Below, in pieces: positions 9,845-17,924 of a DNA stretch of 64,000 nucleotides. The notes beneath the pieces are model-generated. The model saw only the letters and a program-made list of their open reading frames with translations, was not told where the DNA came from and did not search any database. A program made the position numbers and the translations under genes. The first letter of the stretch is position 1. Every line of letters begins with the position of its first letter. Source of the stretch: Gemmatimonadota bacterium (GTDB taxonomy: Bacteria; Gemmatimonadota; Gemmatimonadetes; Longimicrobiales; Gaopeijiaceae). The stretch is from positions 44,249-108,248 of the forward strand of contig JAJDUP010000049.1 of the NCBI GenBank assembly GCA_022826565.1, read 5' to 3'.

Positions 9845-9889
9845 GGCGTATCCCCCGCAATCCGTCACCAAATGCAAAGGAAGGACTGG

Positions 9890-10444
9890 ATGACACGTCG
9901 TGATCTGCTGCTGGCTGCTCTCCTGGCGGGAGTCGCCGTGCAGCTGTCTGTTGCTGCCGGCCACCTGCGTTCGCTGGACTTGAGCGTCGCATCCGCACCC
10001 CCGCTGTCCGTTGGGGATGCGGTGGGTGGGCTGGCCGGGCTTGCCGCGGACGGCAGCCCCTCACGCCTCGGCTTCGCCGGAGCCGAGAGAACCACCACGG
10101 TGCTGTTCGCTTTTCACCCCGACTGCGAGCACTCGGATACCGTCGCCGAGGACTGGGCCCGGCACTTCGCCGGCGACGGTCCCGCCATGACCGGCGCGCG
10201 TACGTTGGCGGTCACGCGAGCCACTCCGGGCGCCGCGGCCGCCTACGCCCAGCGGTTCGCCTGGGATGTCGAGCTTCTGAGCATGCCGAGCCTGAGCCGC
10301 TCGGACGTGAAGTACTCGCTGGTGTCGCGCACGCCCTGGGTTTTCGTCTTCGATTCCGAGGGCGTACTTCGCTTTCAGGACTACGGCGGCGAGCTGGAAC
10401 GTGCCGCGCAGGCCGTCGCGGCAATGGCGGCGGCCGCCGAATGA
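9890..10444 (+). CDS. Membrane-anchored thioredoxin-fold protein with one cysteine
   Basis: I choose the ATG at 9890 over the in-frame ATG at 9872 because AAAGGAAGG lies just upstream at the right distance; the product has 184 residues. An N-terminal hydrophobic helix (residues 5-23) anchors or exports it. The body resembles TlpA-like thioredoxin folds: VLFAFHPDCEHS (about residues 71-82) sits where CxxC normally is, but the second cysteine is replaced by serine, and TPWVFVFD (near 147) supplies the cis-proline segment. A single-cysteine site suggests a thiol-transfer or peroxiredoxin-like role rather than a classical reductase. It is the first gene of the unit that encodes the cysteine-rich peptide, so handling that peptide's thiols is a reasonable but unproven job. 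Confidence 0.7.
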   Translation: MTRRDLLLAALLAGVAVQLSVAAGHLRSLDLSVASAPPLSVGDAVGGLAGLAADGSPSRLGFAGAERTTTVLFAFHPDCEHSDTVAEDWARHFAGDGPAMTGARTLAVTRATPGAAAAYAQRFAWDVELLSMPSLSRSDVKYSLVSRTPWVFVFDSEGVLRFQDYGGELERAAQAVAAMAAAAE

Positions 10445-10466
10445 AACCGGAAAGGGAGGTGGCGCC

Positions 10467-11696
10467 ATGATTCGTCTCGCTTTGCGGACCACGCTGGTCC
10501 TGGCCCTGGGCATCTCCGCGTGCAGCAGGGACGGGCCGGATCAACTCCCGTCCACTGAATTCGGAGAGCAGACACTGACGCTGGTCTCGCCGGCCAACGA
10601 TGCGCTCTGGGAAGTCCGGGACATCCTGGAACACAGCGGCACTCTGTGGGCGCTGACCGGATCTGCGCCGTTCGTTCACGGGTTCGCGCCGAGCGGCGCG
10701 CGGGTGGCCGCCTTCGGGGTTTCCGGGGAGGGTCCCGGCGAACTCCGGTTTCCCTACGGCCTGTGGCCGGGGGAGTCCGACGCTACGGTTACCGTGTGGG
10801 ATGCGGGCCAGGCCGCGGCGCTCACCCTTTCGAGCACCGGCAGATTCGTGTCTTCGCGGTCGATCGCCGAGCCAGGTGTCATCCGGGCCGACATCCGCAC
10901 CGTGACCTTCGGCGACCCCTTTCGTGTCTTCAAGGAAGCGGGCGCGGTGGTGCTCGGGCGGTACGACGCCGTGGTCTCAGGAGCGGACGACCTGTGGCGC
11001 GGCAGGCTCGTGCGCGCCTTCGAAGACGAAGCCGCGGCCGACGAGGTCATCATCGACTTCACCCGTGACCTGCCCGGAGCTGACAGTCGTCCCGGCGCAC
11101 CCGCCGTTCTCGTCCCGGTACCGCTTTGGGACGGCTGCCCCGACGGACAGGTCGCCGTGCTGGATCCCATTGCCCGCACGCTGTACATGTTCGGTCCCGA
11201 GCCGGGGAGTCCGAACGCCATCGCGCTGCCCTTCGAGGCGGCAGAGCTCGGCCGGGACGACAGGCTGCGGTACATGAAGCACCAGTTGGCCGCGGAACTG
11301 CGAGGCCAGGATATGCCGGTGTCCGAGCTTGACCAACTCGCCGAATCGGTTTTGGCCGGCGCGGAGCAGATGTTCCCGAGGTACGCCCCGATCGGAGTCG
11401 ACCTGAGGTGTACCTCCGACCGGGTCTGGATTCAGGAATTCGACGGCGCTTCGCATCCCCTGGGGTACGGGCCGCGCTGGCGCACCGTATCGAGGCAGGG
11501 ACCCGCATCCCGCTTCGCACAAGTCGCCTTCCCCCCCGGCTTCACGCCACACCGCATTACCGAATCGCGCGCCCTTGGCGTCGTGACCGACTCCGTTTCC
11601 CTGCAGCGCCTCGCCACGGTCGAATTCGTCGCAAACCCCTCGACACACGCCGAGGCACCATCTACATCAAACGCAAAGGTTGTATCGGACCAATGA
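10467..11696 (+). CDS. Beta-propeller-type lipoprotein
   Basis: The start at 10467 follows a strong AAAGGGAGGTGG ribosome site; the product has 409 residues. It begins with a lipoprotein signal ending LGISAC, with Cys19 as the lipidation site. The body has the repeated strand pattern of the 6-bladed beta-propeller lipoproteins common in Gemmatimonadota, including FGVSGEGPGELRFPYG (about residues 82-97). It is more diverged than the propellers at 36.8, 50.5 and 51.8 kb. Function is unknown; in such proteins the propeller usually serves as a binding platform. It sits 22 bases after the thioredoxin-fold gene and its stop overlaps the start of the cysteine-rich peptide gene (ATGA), so the three are co-translated. 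Confidence 0.7.
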   Translation: MIRLALRTTLVLALGISACSRDGPDQLPSTEFGEQTLTLVSPANDALWEVRDILEHSGTLWALTGSAPFVHGFAPSGARVAAFGVSGEGPGELRFPYGLWPGESDATVTVWDAGQAAALTLSSTGRFVSSRSIAEPGVIRADIRTVTFGDPFRVFKEAGAVVLGRYDAVVSGADDLWRGRLVRAFEDEAAADEVIIDFTRDLPGADSRPGAPAVLVPVPLWDGCPDGQVAVLDPIARTLYMFGPEPGSPNAIALPFEAAELGRDDRLRYMKHQLAAELRGQDMPVSELDQLAESVLAGAEQMFPRYAPIGVDLRCTSDRVWIQEFDGASHPLGYGPRWRTVSRQGPASRFAQVAFPPGFTPHRITESRALGVVTDSVSLQRLATVEFVANPSTHAEAPSTSNAKVVSDQ

Positions 11697-11905
11697 AGAA
11701 CAAGAAGATCTGGATCATCATCGCCCTGGTAATCAACGCACTGCTGCTGCCCTTTACGGTGGGGTATTCGGGAGAGGCGGCGGCGGCGGCGCAGCGGCTG
11801 CATCATTGCTGCAAGGAAAGTTCCCGCGGTGGGGAGTACTGCTGCGACCGGTGTTGTTGGATACCATGGGGCTGTGGCGACAAGGGCTCGTGCGGAGACG
11901 CGTAA
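11693..11905 (+). CDS. Small secreted cysteine-rich peptide precursor
   Basis: This 70-residue product starts with ATG at 11693, overlapping the previous stop. Residues 1-33 are a signal peptide: lysines in MKNKK, a hydrophobic core (IWIIIALVINALLLPF) and an alanine run with a likely cut after AAAA. The remaining 37 or so residues contain eight cysteines at positions 39, 40, 50, 51, 54, 55, 61 and 67, arranged CC-x9-CC-x2-CC-x5-C-x5-C, together with two adjacent histidines before the first pair. I do not recognise the family. It could be a disulfide-rich secreted peptide, a metal-binding peptide or a precursor of a modified peptide. Its position inside the unit, between a lipoprotein and a polytopic membrane protein, shows it is a real gene. 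Confidence 0.8.
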   Translation: MKNKKIWIIIALVINALLLPFTVGYSGEAAAAAQRLHHCCKESSRGGEYCCDRCCWIPWGCGDKGSCGDA

Positions 11906-11909
11906 CGGT

Positions 11910-13121
11910 ATGTCGACCTCCTTTTTCGTGAACTCCGATCCCGGCCAGAGCCAAACGGTCGGCTTTCGGCATCGAGTGGGCAATGGCTTTCTGGGCCTGA
12001 GCCTTTTGTATTGCGTATACGCGGTGGGAGCGTTTTTCGGGCTCGAGGCTGAGGCGTCGGTAGAGTATCGCATTGTCATGGTACTGAGAATGGCAATTAC
12101 ACCGCTCCCAGTATTGCTCGCACCCGCAGTGTATGTGGCGGCTCTGGACGACTTCGTTTTCGGCGGCTTTTCCGCTTCCACAATGCAAATGCCGCGACTG
12201 AGAGTCCTTGGACTATTGGCGCTCGGTGCCGGCATTGCTACAGCAGCAGGCCCACCGTTTTTCGATTATGCGATCGAGTATATCGCGGCTGCACCGGCGG
12301 CAACGCTTCCGCAGGAAGGCATGGTTACCGACTCCAAGGCTCGCACAATGATGCCGATAGCCGTGGCATTGTTCGTATTCGTCGCCGCCATCGCAGGCTC
12401 CGTTATCGGCCGCAGAACAAGGGGTTTTTCGGATGACCGGCGCATCGTGACGCGATGGGTCGCGGGTGTGCTGCTGGTGACACTGTTTTTCTTTACCACT
12501 TTCGTTGTCGGCGAGCTCATCGTCATGCACGGCGCACTGTCTCCCCTGTGGCTCGCGATCGCCCCGCCCCTGGTCCCGTTCCTGCTGACCTGCGCTGTCG
12601 CAGGGAGAGACTGTGCGCGCGTCGCCCAGTCCCTCGTCAGCCGCATCCGTGACCGGCGCCCACGGATGGACCCTGCGGCGCTGGACGATCTGGTCACGGC
12701 GATTCGCGAGGCCGATGATCCCGAAGCGGCCGCCGCAGCGGTGATTGCAAGGGGTGGCGCGGATCGCGAAATGACAGCCCTGGTGGGCGGGCTGAGTCGT
12801 GTCGGGGCGACGGCCGCCAGCGCGATCGACGAGTCGCGCGTCCAGGAGATCGTGGATGTGCTGGCCACCAAAACCGGTCCCGACTTGCAGGTCGCTCCGT
12901 TGCCGGATGACCCGCTGCCCGGTCCCGGCCGAGCGCAGATCGCGGCCTCGGTGGTTGTGATCTGGATAAGCCTCACAACCGGGCTGCTGCTCCTGGGCGG
13001 CGCCGACATCGCGACACCTACCCTTGTCTCGGCGTCCGCCGCCGGGGCGCTGGGAGCGTGGGCCAGCATCGAGATCGCGTGCCGCGACAAGGCCAGGGCG
13101 TTTTCCTCGGCGGCGGTCTGA
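11910..13121 (+). CDS. Polytopic inner-membrane protein of unknown function
   Basis: The start is the ATG at 11910, four bases after the peptide stop; the product has 403 residues. About eight hydrophobic segments are visible: near residues 25-45, 52-78, 95-115, 148-170, 190-212, 218-240, and two at the C-terminus (about 355-378 and 380-395). A soluble, alanine-rich helical stretch (about 245-345) precedes the last pair. The segment GVLLVTLFFFTTFVVGEL followed by PLWLAIAPPLVPFLL faintly resembles the C-terminal half of LptF/LptG permeases, but the N-terminal half does not, so I do not assign that family. Context suggests a transporter or processing protein for the peptide encoded directly upstream. 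Confidence 0.6.
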   Translation: MSTSFFVNSDPGQSQTVGFRHRVGNGFLGLSLLYCVYAVGAFFGLEAEASVEYRIVMVLRMAITPLPVLLAPAVYVAALDDFVFGGFSASTMQMPRLRVLGLLALGAGIATAAGPPFFDYAIEYIAAAPAATLPQEGMVTDSKARTMMPIAVALFVFVAAIAGSVIGRRTRGFSDDRRIVTRWVAGVLLVTLFFFTTFVVGELIVMHGALSPLWLAIAPPLVPFLLTCAVAGRDCARVAQSLVSRIRDRRPRMDPAALDDLVTAIREADDPEAAAAAVIARGGADREMTALVGGLSRVGATAASAIDESRVQEIVDVLATKTGPDLQVAPLPDDPLPGPGRAQIAASVVVIWISLTTGLLLLGGADIATPTLVSASAAGALGAWASIEIACRDKARAFSSAAV

Positions 13122-13176
13122 GACGGCTCCTCGAAGCGTATCGACATTGGGCACCGTTTTGCCCGAAGGTGCGATT

Positions 13177-13221
13177 GTCGCAAAACGACCCCCCACCCTT
13201 CCCACCCATATGCGTTAAATA
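13177..13221 (+). promoter_or_regulatory. GTCG-N5-CGAC element with downstream -10-like box, copy 2
   Basis: The core GTCGCAAAACGACCCC begins at 13177, with the inverted repeat GTCG-CAAAA-CGAC and a C-rich tail ending CACCC at 13198. A TAAATA hexamer lies at 13216-13221, 39 bases after the core start, against 40 in copy 1 at 9799. It stands upstream of the AraC-type gene at 13295. The shared core and spacing suggest both units respond to one regulator, possibly that AraC-type protein itself. Confidence 0.55.
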
Positions 13222-13294
13222 GGGGCATGACGCAGGACTTGGTCCTTCGAGGCCGGGCGGGTGAGGCCCCACGACAGAAAGTTGGCAGACGCAC

Positions 13295-14188
13295 ATGATC
13301 AGCACCAACACGACTCCTCCGCTGTTCGCACTGCTAGGGAGCATCTGGGCTCGTCGGCAGATTCAGTTCGCGCTGCATTCGGGGAACGCACTGCGAATCA
13401 TCGGGCCGGTCATCTTCGCCTCGGGCTGGCAGGAGCTCCGGGACCTCGCGGCTCGATTTCCCGGATCCCCGGCCATAGTCGATCCGTTCTTCGGCGGCGG
13501 TTGCGACCCGTTCAGGGGCAAGCGTGACTACGCAAATGCCGACTGGTCGTCGGTACCCCTCATCTGCTACGCGCAACTGGATGCCCACCAGGAGGACCAG
13601 CTGGATCAAACGGCCATTCCCTTTGCCGTCCGGTTGCGGCCCGACGAAAATCGGCTGTTCTCCTCGATCGATTCGGCCATTCTGAAGAGTATCGATGCAC
13701 AGCGGCCCAGGCGGTTGCTCGAGCGCATCCAGCGTACCGCGCACAAGGAAACGCAGGCGCTGTTCGCCTGTGCCCTGGAGATTGCCACCGAACCCTGCTC
13801 GGTCGCGGGTCTCGCCGCCCGTTCGGGCCTCACTGTGCGCACACTGCAGCGCCGTTGCAACGCCCTCGGCATCCCTTCGCCGAAGCAGCTCCTTTCCCTG
13901 GCACGCGTGTTCACGGTAGAGAGGCTGTCCGAGTGGAGTCGCCAGCAATCCGGTGGGGTGGCTCTGGCCCTCGGCTTCTCCGACCGGTCGAACTACCGAA
14001 GGCTGGTACGCCGGGTGCTTGGCGCTGCGCCCAGCCCGGTGCGGCAGCGTGGCGGCGTGAAGTACATCGAGGGTGTCATCATCAGTCAACTGGCCAACTC
14101 CGGCGGCGTCGCGGAAGTCGAATCCCTGGCGTGGCCCAAGGGATTGGCAGGACTCGGAGAAGCCGCAGCCGTCTTGTTCCAGGGATGA
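13295..14188 (+). CDS. AraC-type transcriptional regulator
   Basis: The 297-residue protein ends in an AraC/XylS-type double helix-turn-helix. The first helix pair lies in CSVAGLAARSGLTVRTLQRR (about residues 168-187) and the second in SGGVALALGFSDRSNYRRLVRRVLG (about 215-240). The N-terminal half is not a recognisable cupin or sugar-binding domain and may sense an unknown signal. No ribosome site precedes the ATG at 13295. It follows the cysteine-rich-peptide unit on the same strand, but behind its own copy of the GTCG-N5-CGAC element. The most economical reading is that it controls that unit and itself. Confidence 0.8.
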   Translation: MISTNTTPPLFALLGSIWARRQIQFALHSGNALRIIGPVIFASGWQELRDLAARFPGSPAIVDPFFGGGCDPFRGKRDYANADWSSVPLICYAQLDAHQEDQLDQTAIPFAVRLRPDENRLFSSIDSAILKSIDAQRPRRLLERIQRTAHKETQALFACALEIATEPCSVAGLAARSGLTVRTLQRRCNALGIPSPKQLLSLARVFTVERLSEWSRQQSGGVALALGFSDRSNYRRLVRRVLGAAPSPVRQRGGVKYIEGVIISQLANSGGVAEVESLAWPKGLAGLGEAAAVLFQG

Positions 14189-14231
14189 CCGGCGGGTCCA
14201 GACCGGACCCTGACGACCGACGTTTTGTTTG

Positions 14232-15035
14232 CTACTCGTCGGACGCCGGGTCCGACGACCGAGCCGCGCCAACCCGCCGGATCAGGCGTCGCATCACTTG
14301 TCGCAGGCGATCGGCAAGCGATCGATCCTCTTCAGCGAGGCCACGAATCGACAGTTCGATGTTGGGCGAGACCCTGATGCGCGACCAGGTCTCCACGCAA
14401 TCTTGCGAGGTGCCCCGGGGCCCGCCGATGCTCTCGGCTGCGGCCAGCAACCTCCCCAGCAAGCGCTCCTCGTCTGGGCGCCCCTCGCGCACGCCGTAGA
14501 AGAGGTCTTCCGGCTCAGGCGGTGGGGCTTCTGCCGCGACGGCGTCGTCGGGTGCGAAGTCCAATGCGGCATCAGCAGGCGCCATTGCAGCAGGCTCACG
14601 CGCCTGACGTTGCGCGGACTCCATCCGCTCAAGGCGCGCGCTTGCCCTGCGGCGGAAAAGGGCAGCCGCGCCGCTCGGGCTGGCGACGGCGTCCTCTGCC
14701 ACCATCTCGGGAAGCCGAAACGCGGTGGTCGGCGAAGACACCAGATCCGGTGTGACGGCAATCCTCTCCGCGGCGACACGTGCGACGATCGACGGTGGAA
14801 TCCGCTTGAAGAGATCGCGCAGGTCGCTGAGTGACAGCGGCGGCACCGTGCCATCCTCCTCCGCCTCGCGGACCCGCCGTATGAAGAGCAGCCGGTCGAG
14901 GAACAGCTGCGGATACCGTGTCCTCGGTCCGCGACGCCCGACCTTGGGAAGCAGCTCTTCCTGCACGTAGTAGGCGATCGTCCGGCGGTCGAATCCCGAT
15001 TCGCGCTCCAGTTCCCTGGCTGTGTAGCTCGGCAT
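14232..15035 (-). CDS. MerR-like transcriptional regulator
   Basis: The 267-residue protein begins with a winged helix of the MerR type: MPSYTARELERESGFDRRTIAYYVQEELLPKVGRRGPRTRY (residues 1-41), followed by LFLDRLLFIRRVREAEEDG. The central part (about 110-175) is alanine- and proline-rich and low in order. The C-terminal 60 residues, from SPNIELSIRGLAEEDRSLADRLRQVMRRLIRRVG, form a separate helical domain that may mediate dimerisation or effector contact. It is divergent from the ARPP-1 gene across about 120 bases that contain a promoter and inverted repeats, so it most probably regulates that gene. The ligand is unknown. Confidence 0.8.
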   Translation of the reverse strand: MPSYTARELERESGFDRRTIAYYVQEELLPKVGRRGPRTRYPQLFLDRLLFIRRVREAEEDGTVPPLSLSDLRDLFKRIPPSIVARVAAERIAVTPDLVSSPTTAFRLPEMVAEDAVASPSGAAALFRRRASARLERMESAQRQAREPAAMAPADAALDFAPDDAVAAEAPPPEPEDLFYGVREGRPDEERLLGRLLAAAESIGGPRGTSQDCVETWSRIRVSPNIELSIRGLAEEDRSLADRLRQVMRRLIRRVGAARSSDPASDE

Positions 15036-15083
15036 TATCCGCGGCTCATCTGCTGAGATATGTCATCGACTGATGTTTGACTG

Positions 15084-15133
15084 TTGACATGGACAAAAGA
15101 CCTGGCTACTGTTCAGTAACTGATCATTTACTG
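15084..15133 (+). promoter_or_regulatory. Promoter and operator of the ARPP-1 gene
   Basis: TTGACA at 15084-15089 and TACTGT at 15107-15112 are separated by 17 bases, a good sigma-70 promoter. Directly downstream, over the expected transcription start, lies a perfect inverted repeat CAGTAA-N8-TTACTG (15114-15133). A second inverted repeat, ATGTCA (15060-15065) and TGACAT (15085-15090), spans the -35 box. Both lie between the divergent MerR-type regulator and the ARPP-1 gene and are plausible binding sites for that regulator. Confidence 0.65.
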
Positions 15134-15154
15134 CCAACTAAAAGGAGGCACCAA

Positions 15155-16153
15155 TTGAACCACGTCAAGACCGCCCTCGCGGAACTGAAGCTCGGGGAGC
15201 CGGCGACGCACCAGGGCCTGACCGTCATCCCCCTCGCATCCGAGCTCGGCGGAACCCTCGAGTACATGCTGCTGGAAGACGGGCTTGACCGGGATCTCGT
15301 CACCATTCGCGAGGTATCGGAGGGCGGCAGCGTCCCGGAACTCACTGTGGAGAACCGGTCCCGGCTTCCGCTCCTGATCGTGGATGGCGAGGAACTGGTG
15401 GGTGCCAAGCAGAACCGGGTCGCGAATCTCACCATGCTGATCCCCGCCGCAAAGACCACGGACATTCCCGTGTCGTGCGTGGAGGCGGGGCGCTGGTCCT
15501 ACAGCAAGCGGGACTTCGGGGTGACCGACCGGGTGCAGAACGCCCGAGGGCGGGCGGAGAAACTCCAGGACGTTCGCGAGTCGATTCGCATGGGAAGCGC
15601 GCCCAGATCGGATCAGGGACGCGTGTGGGCCTCTCTCGAGGAAGAGGCGGACGCGCTGGAAGCGCATTCCCCCACCGGAGCCATGAGCGAGATCTTCGAG
15701 CGGCACGCGCGCGCACTCGACGACTTCGTCAATTCGCTTGAGGCAGCCCGCGACCAGATCGGCGCCATCTTTGCGATGGAGAGGGGCAGAATCGGCCTCG
15801 ATCTCTTCGACAAGGCTTCGACTTTCGCGGCCTTCTTCCCCAAGCTGGTCCGCAGCTATGCCGTCGACACCCTGCGAAGGCCGCGCGGCGGGAACTCCTC
15901 CCGGGACGCCGCCGCGGCGTTTCTCCAGTCAATCGTCGAGGGCGACTATGACGACCACCCCGCCGTCGGTCTCGGCACCGATGTCGGCATCGTCGGCGAC
16001 GGCCTGGTCGCCGGTGCTCTTGTCAACCACGACACGGTGGTTCATCTGACGGCGTTCTCGGAGCCCGGGCGCCACCGGGAGCGGGCCGACCGCACCGGGT
16101 ACGCCCCCTACCGCAGCCGGCGCGAATCGCTGCGGCGGCGCTACGTCGACTAA
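15155..16153 (+). CDS. ARPP-1 domain protein
   Basis: The product matches the ARPP-1 (DUF6569) family: VPELTVENRSRLPLLIVDG, then DGEELVGAKQNR (residues 77-88) and IPVSCVEAGRW (104-114), all strongly conserved in that family. I choose the TTG at 15155 because AAAAGGAGG lies seven bases upstream; the product then has 332 residues, and the longer frame starting at 15077 would begin inside the promoter. ARPP-1 is named for its association with ADP-ribosylglycohydrolase and Rhodanese/phosphatase genes; no biochemical activity is established. The gene is controlled from a promoter shared with the MerR-type regulator. None of the usual partner genes is beside it here. Confidence 0.85.
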   Translation: MNHVKTALAELKLGEPATHQGLTVIPLASELGGTLEYMLLEDGLDRDLVTIREVSEGGSVPELTVENRSRLPLLIVDGEELVGAKQNRVANLTMLIPAAKTTDIPVSCVEAGRWSYSKRDFGVTDRVQNARGRAEKLQDVRESIRMGSAPRSDQGRVWASLEEEADALEAHSPTGAMSEIFERHARALDDFVNSLEAARDQIGAIFAMERGRIGLDLFDKASTFAAFFPKLVRSYAVDTLRRPRGGNSSRDAAAAFLQSIVEGDYDDHPAVGLGTDVGIVGDGLVAGALVNHDTVVHLTAFSEPGRHRERADRTGYAPYRSRRESLRRRYVD

Positions 16154-16174
16154 GCAACAGCGTCAGCGCAGGCA

Positions 16175-16212
16175 GCGCCCCGTGCCGCCGACACCGAGGC
16201 GGCGCGGGGCGC
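16175..16212. terminator. Strong hairpin between convergent genes
   Basis: Two 15-base arms (16175-16189 and 16198-16212) pair with a single G-T wobble around an 8-base loop, giving a very stable GC-rich stem. It lies between the ARPP-1 stop at 16153 and the acyl-CoA ligase stop at 16266, which converge. There is no T-tract on either side, so it would act as a T-less bidirectional terminator or transcript stabiliser. Confidence 0.6.
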
Positions 16213-16265
16213 CAGCAGTCCGTGAACGACAACCCCGAAACCCGTGCGGGTTTGTCCGCGGGCAG

Positions 16266-17861
16266 CTACCCGGGCGCCTCCCACACCCCTTCCCCCACCC
16301 CTCGCAGCTTCTCCTTGTCCACCTTGCCGACGGAGATGTGCGGCATCTCGTCGCGCACCTCGATGAAGTGCGGGACCATGAACGCCGCCATCCGGCCGCC
16401 GCACCACGCATGCAGCTCCGCCGGATCCAGCACGGCCCCGCCGCTCGCAACCACCACCGCCTTCACCTCCTCCTCACCCATCGGCGACGGCACCCCCAGC
16501 ACGAACGCCTCCGCCACATCCGGATGCTCCTCGATTTGCCGCTGGAGCTCCCACGCGCTCACGTTCTCGCCGCGCCGCCGGATGAAGTGGGCCAGCCGGT
16601 CCACGTAGTACACCCAGCCATCCTCGTCCTGCCAGGCCAGGTCGCCGGTGCGGAACCAGCCGTCCCGCCAGATCGCACGCGTGGCCTCTTCATCGCCTTC
16701 GTAGCCCAGGAAGAGCACGTCGCGGCGACGCGGCCGCGCGCAGATCTCGCCCCTCTCGCCGGGCGCCAGCGCCGCACCGTCCTCCCCCGCGATGCGGATC
16801 TCGAAGTCGGGGCCGGGAACGCCGCATGACCCGACGGGCTGCACGAAACCCGGAACGGGTACGGTCAGCGGCTCGGCCTCGGTCATGCCGTAGGTGTCCG
16901 CGATCCGGATCCCGAGCCGCTCCTCCAGGGGGCGGTGCAGCTCCGGCGTCATGGGGCCGAAGATGCCGAGGCGCAGGTGCGAGGCGGCGGCCCGCTCATC
17001 CGCGCCGACGGGCTTCTCCCACAGGATGCGCGCGATCGCCGGCAGGCCGGAGATGACGGTGGCGCGCGACCCCCGGACCTCGCTCCAGAACCGCGAAGCC
17101 GAGAACCGCGGGACGAGCCCAAGCGCGCCCCCTGCCACGGCCGTCGTCATCGTGACGTGCAGCTGTCCCGCGATGTGAAAGAGAGGCAGCCAGGCGTGAA
17201 AGACGTCGTCGGGCGTCATCTCGACCGCTTCCGCAAGATTCGCGGCGCCGCGGCAAAGCTGGTTGTGCGGGATCACCGCCGCCTTGGAGCGGCCGGTCGT
17301 CCCCGAAGTGAACATGATCGTTGCGGGATCCCCCGGGCCCGGTTCCGCGCCCGCCCACGGAGCCGCGCGCCGGGCCTCGTCGGCCCCGAGCCACTCGCGG
17401 CAGGAAGCGCGGTCGACCACTACGAGCGAGCGAACGCCCGTCCCCGCAAGGTCGGGCAGGGAGTCGAGTGCAGAAGCTTCAGTGACCAGGATACGGGCAC
17501 GCGACCGGCGCAGATGGTCAGCGAGAATCGCCCCCTTGTGCCTGCGATTGAGGGCCGCGTAGACCGATCCGGCGGCGTGCGCTCCAAGTAGCGTCCATAC
17601 CGTCTCGGGACGGTTGTGCAGGTACCCCGCCACACGCGAACCGTCCGGATCCGGCCCGGCCCCCAGCCCCCGCAGGAACCCCGCCCAGCGCTGGACCACC
17701 TCCCACGCCTCGGCGTAACTCCACCGCGCGCCCTGCCACTTCAGGAACGTCCGGCCGCCGGCCCGCGCGGCCCGCGCGCGCAAGACCTGCGGCGTACTCG
17801 CGTTCTCGGCGCCGACCAGCTCCCTGAGCCGCCCGGTTCCCGGAATCGCGGCGGACATCAC
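16266..17861 (-). CDS. Acyl-CoA ligase, CaiC-like AMP-forming
   Basis: This 531-residue ANL-superfamily enzyme has the AMP-binding P-loop TIMFTSGTTGRSKA (residues 181-194), the A5-like TYGMTEAEP, the hinge region GWFRTGDLAWQDEDG, the A8-like RRRGENVSAWELQ and the catalytic lysine in ISVGKVDKEKL (Lys about 513). It adenylates a carboxylic acid and transfers it to CoA. Its length and motif wording are close to crotonobetaine/carnitine-CoA ligases (CaiC, about 517 residues). A CaiD-like dehydratase lies 4.5 kb away on the other strand, which supports a role in carnitine-type or other short-chain acid metabolism. The exact substrate is inference. Confidence 0.85.
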   Translation of the reverse strand: MMSAAIPGTGRLRELVGAENASTPQVLRARAARAGGRTFLKWQGARWSYAEAWEVVQRWAGFLRGLGAGPDPDGSRVAGYLHNRPETVWTLLGAHAAGSVYAALNRRHKGAILADHLRRSRARILVTEASALDSLPDLAGTGVRSLVVVDRASCREWLGADEARRAAPWAGAEPGPGDPATIMFTSGTTGRSKAAVIPHNQLCRGAANLAEAVEMTPDDVFHAWLPLFHIAGQLHVTMTTAVAGGALGLVPRFSASRFWSEVRGSRATVISGLPAIARILWEKPVGADERAAASHLRLGIFGPMTPELHRPLEERLGIRIADTYGMTEAEPLTVPVPGFVQPVGSCGVPGPDFEIRIAGEDGAALAPGERGEICARPRRRDVLFLGYEGDEEATRAIWRDGWFRTGDLAWQDEDGWVYYVDRLAHFIRRRGENVSAWELQRQIEEHPDVAEAFVLGVPSPMGEEEVKAVVVASGGAVLDPAELHAWCGGRMAAFMVPHFIEVRDEMPHISVGKVDKEKLRGVGEGVWEAPG

Positions 17862-17924
17862 CGGACCCCGGGACCTGGGCGGGCCTTCATCAGGTCTTCG
17901 CGAAGGCGATCGCGGTTTTTCCGC

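Noticed and set aside
15077..15154. Upstream start for the ARPP-1 protein
   Set aside because: It would begin inside the TTGACA promoter region; the TTG at 15155 has a strong AAAAGGAGG site.
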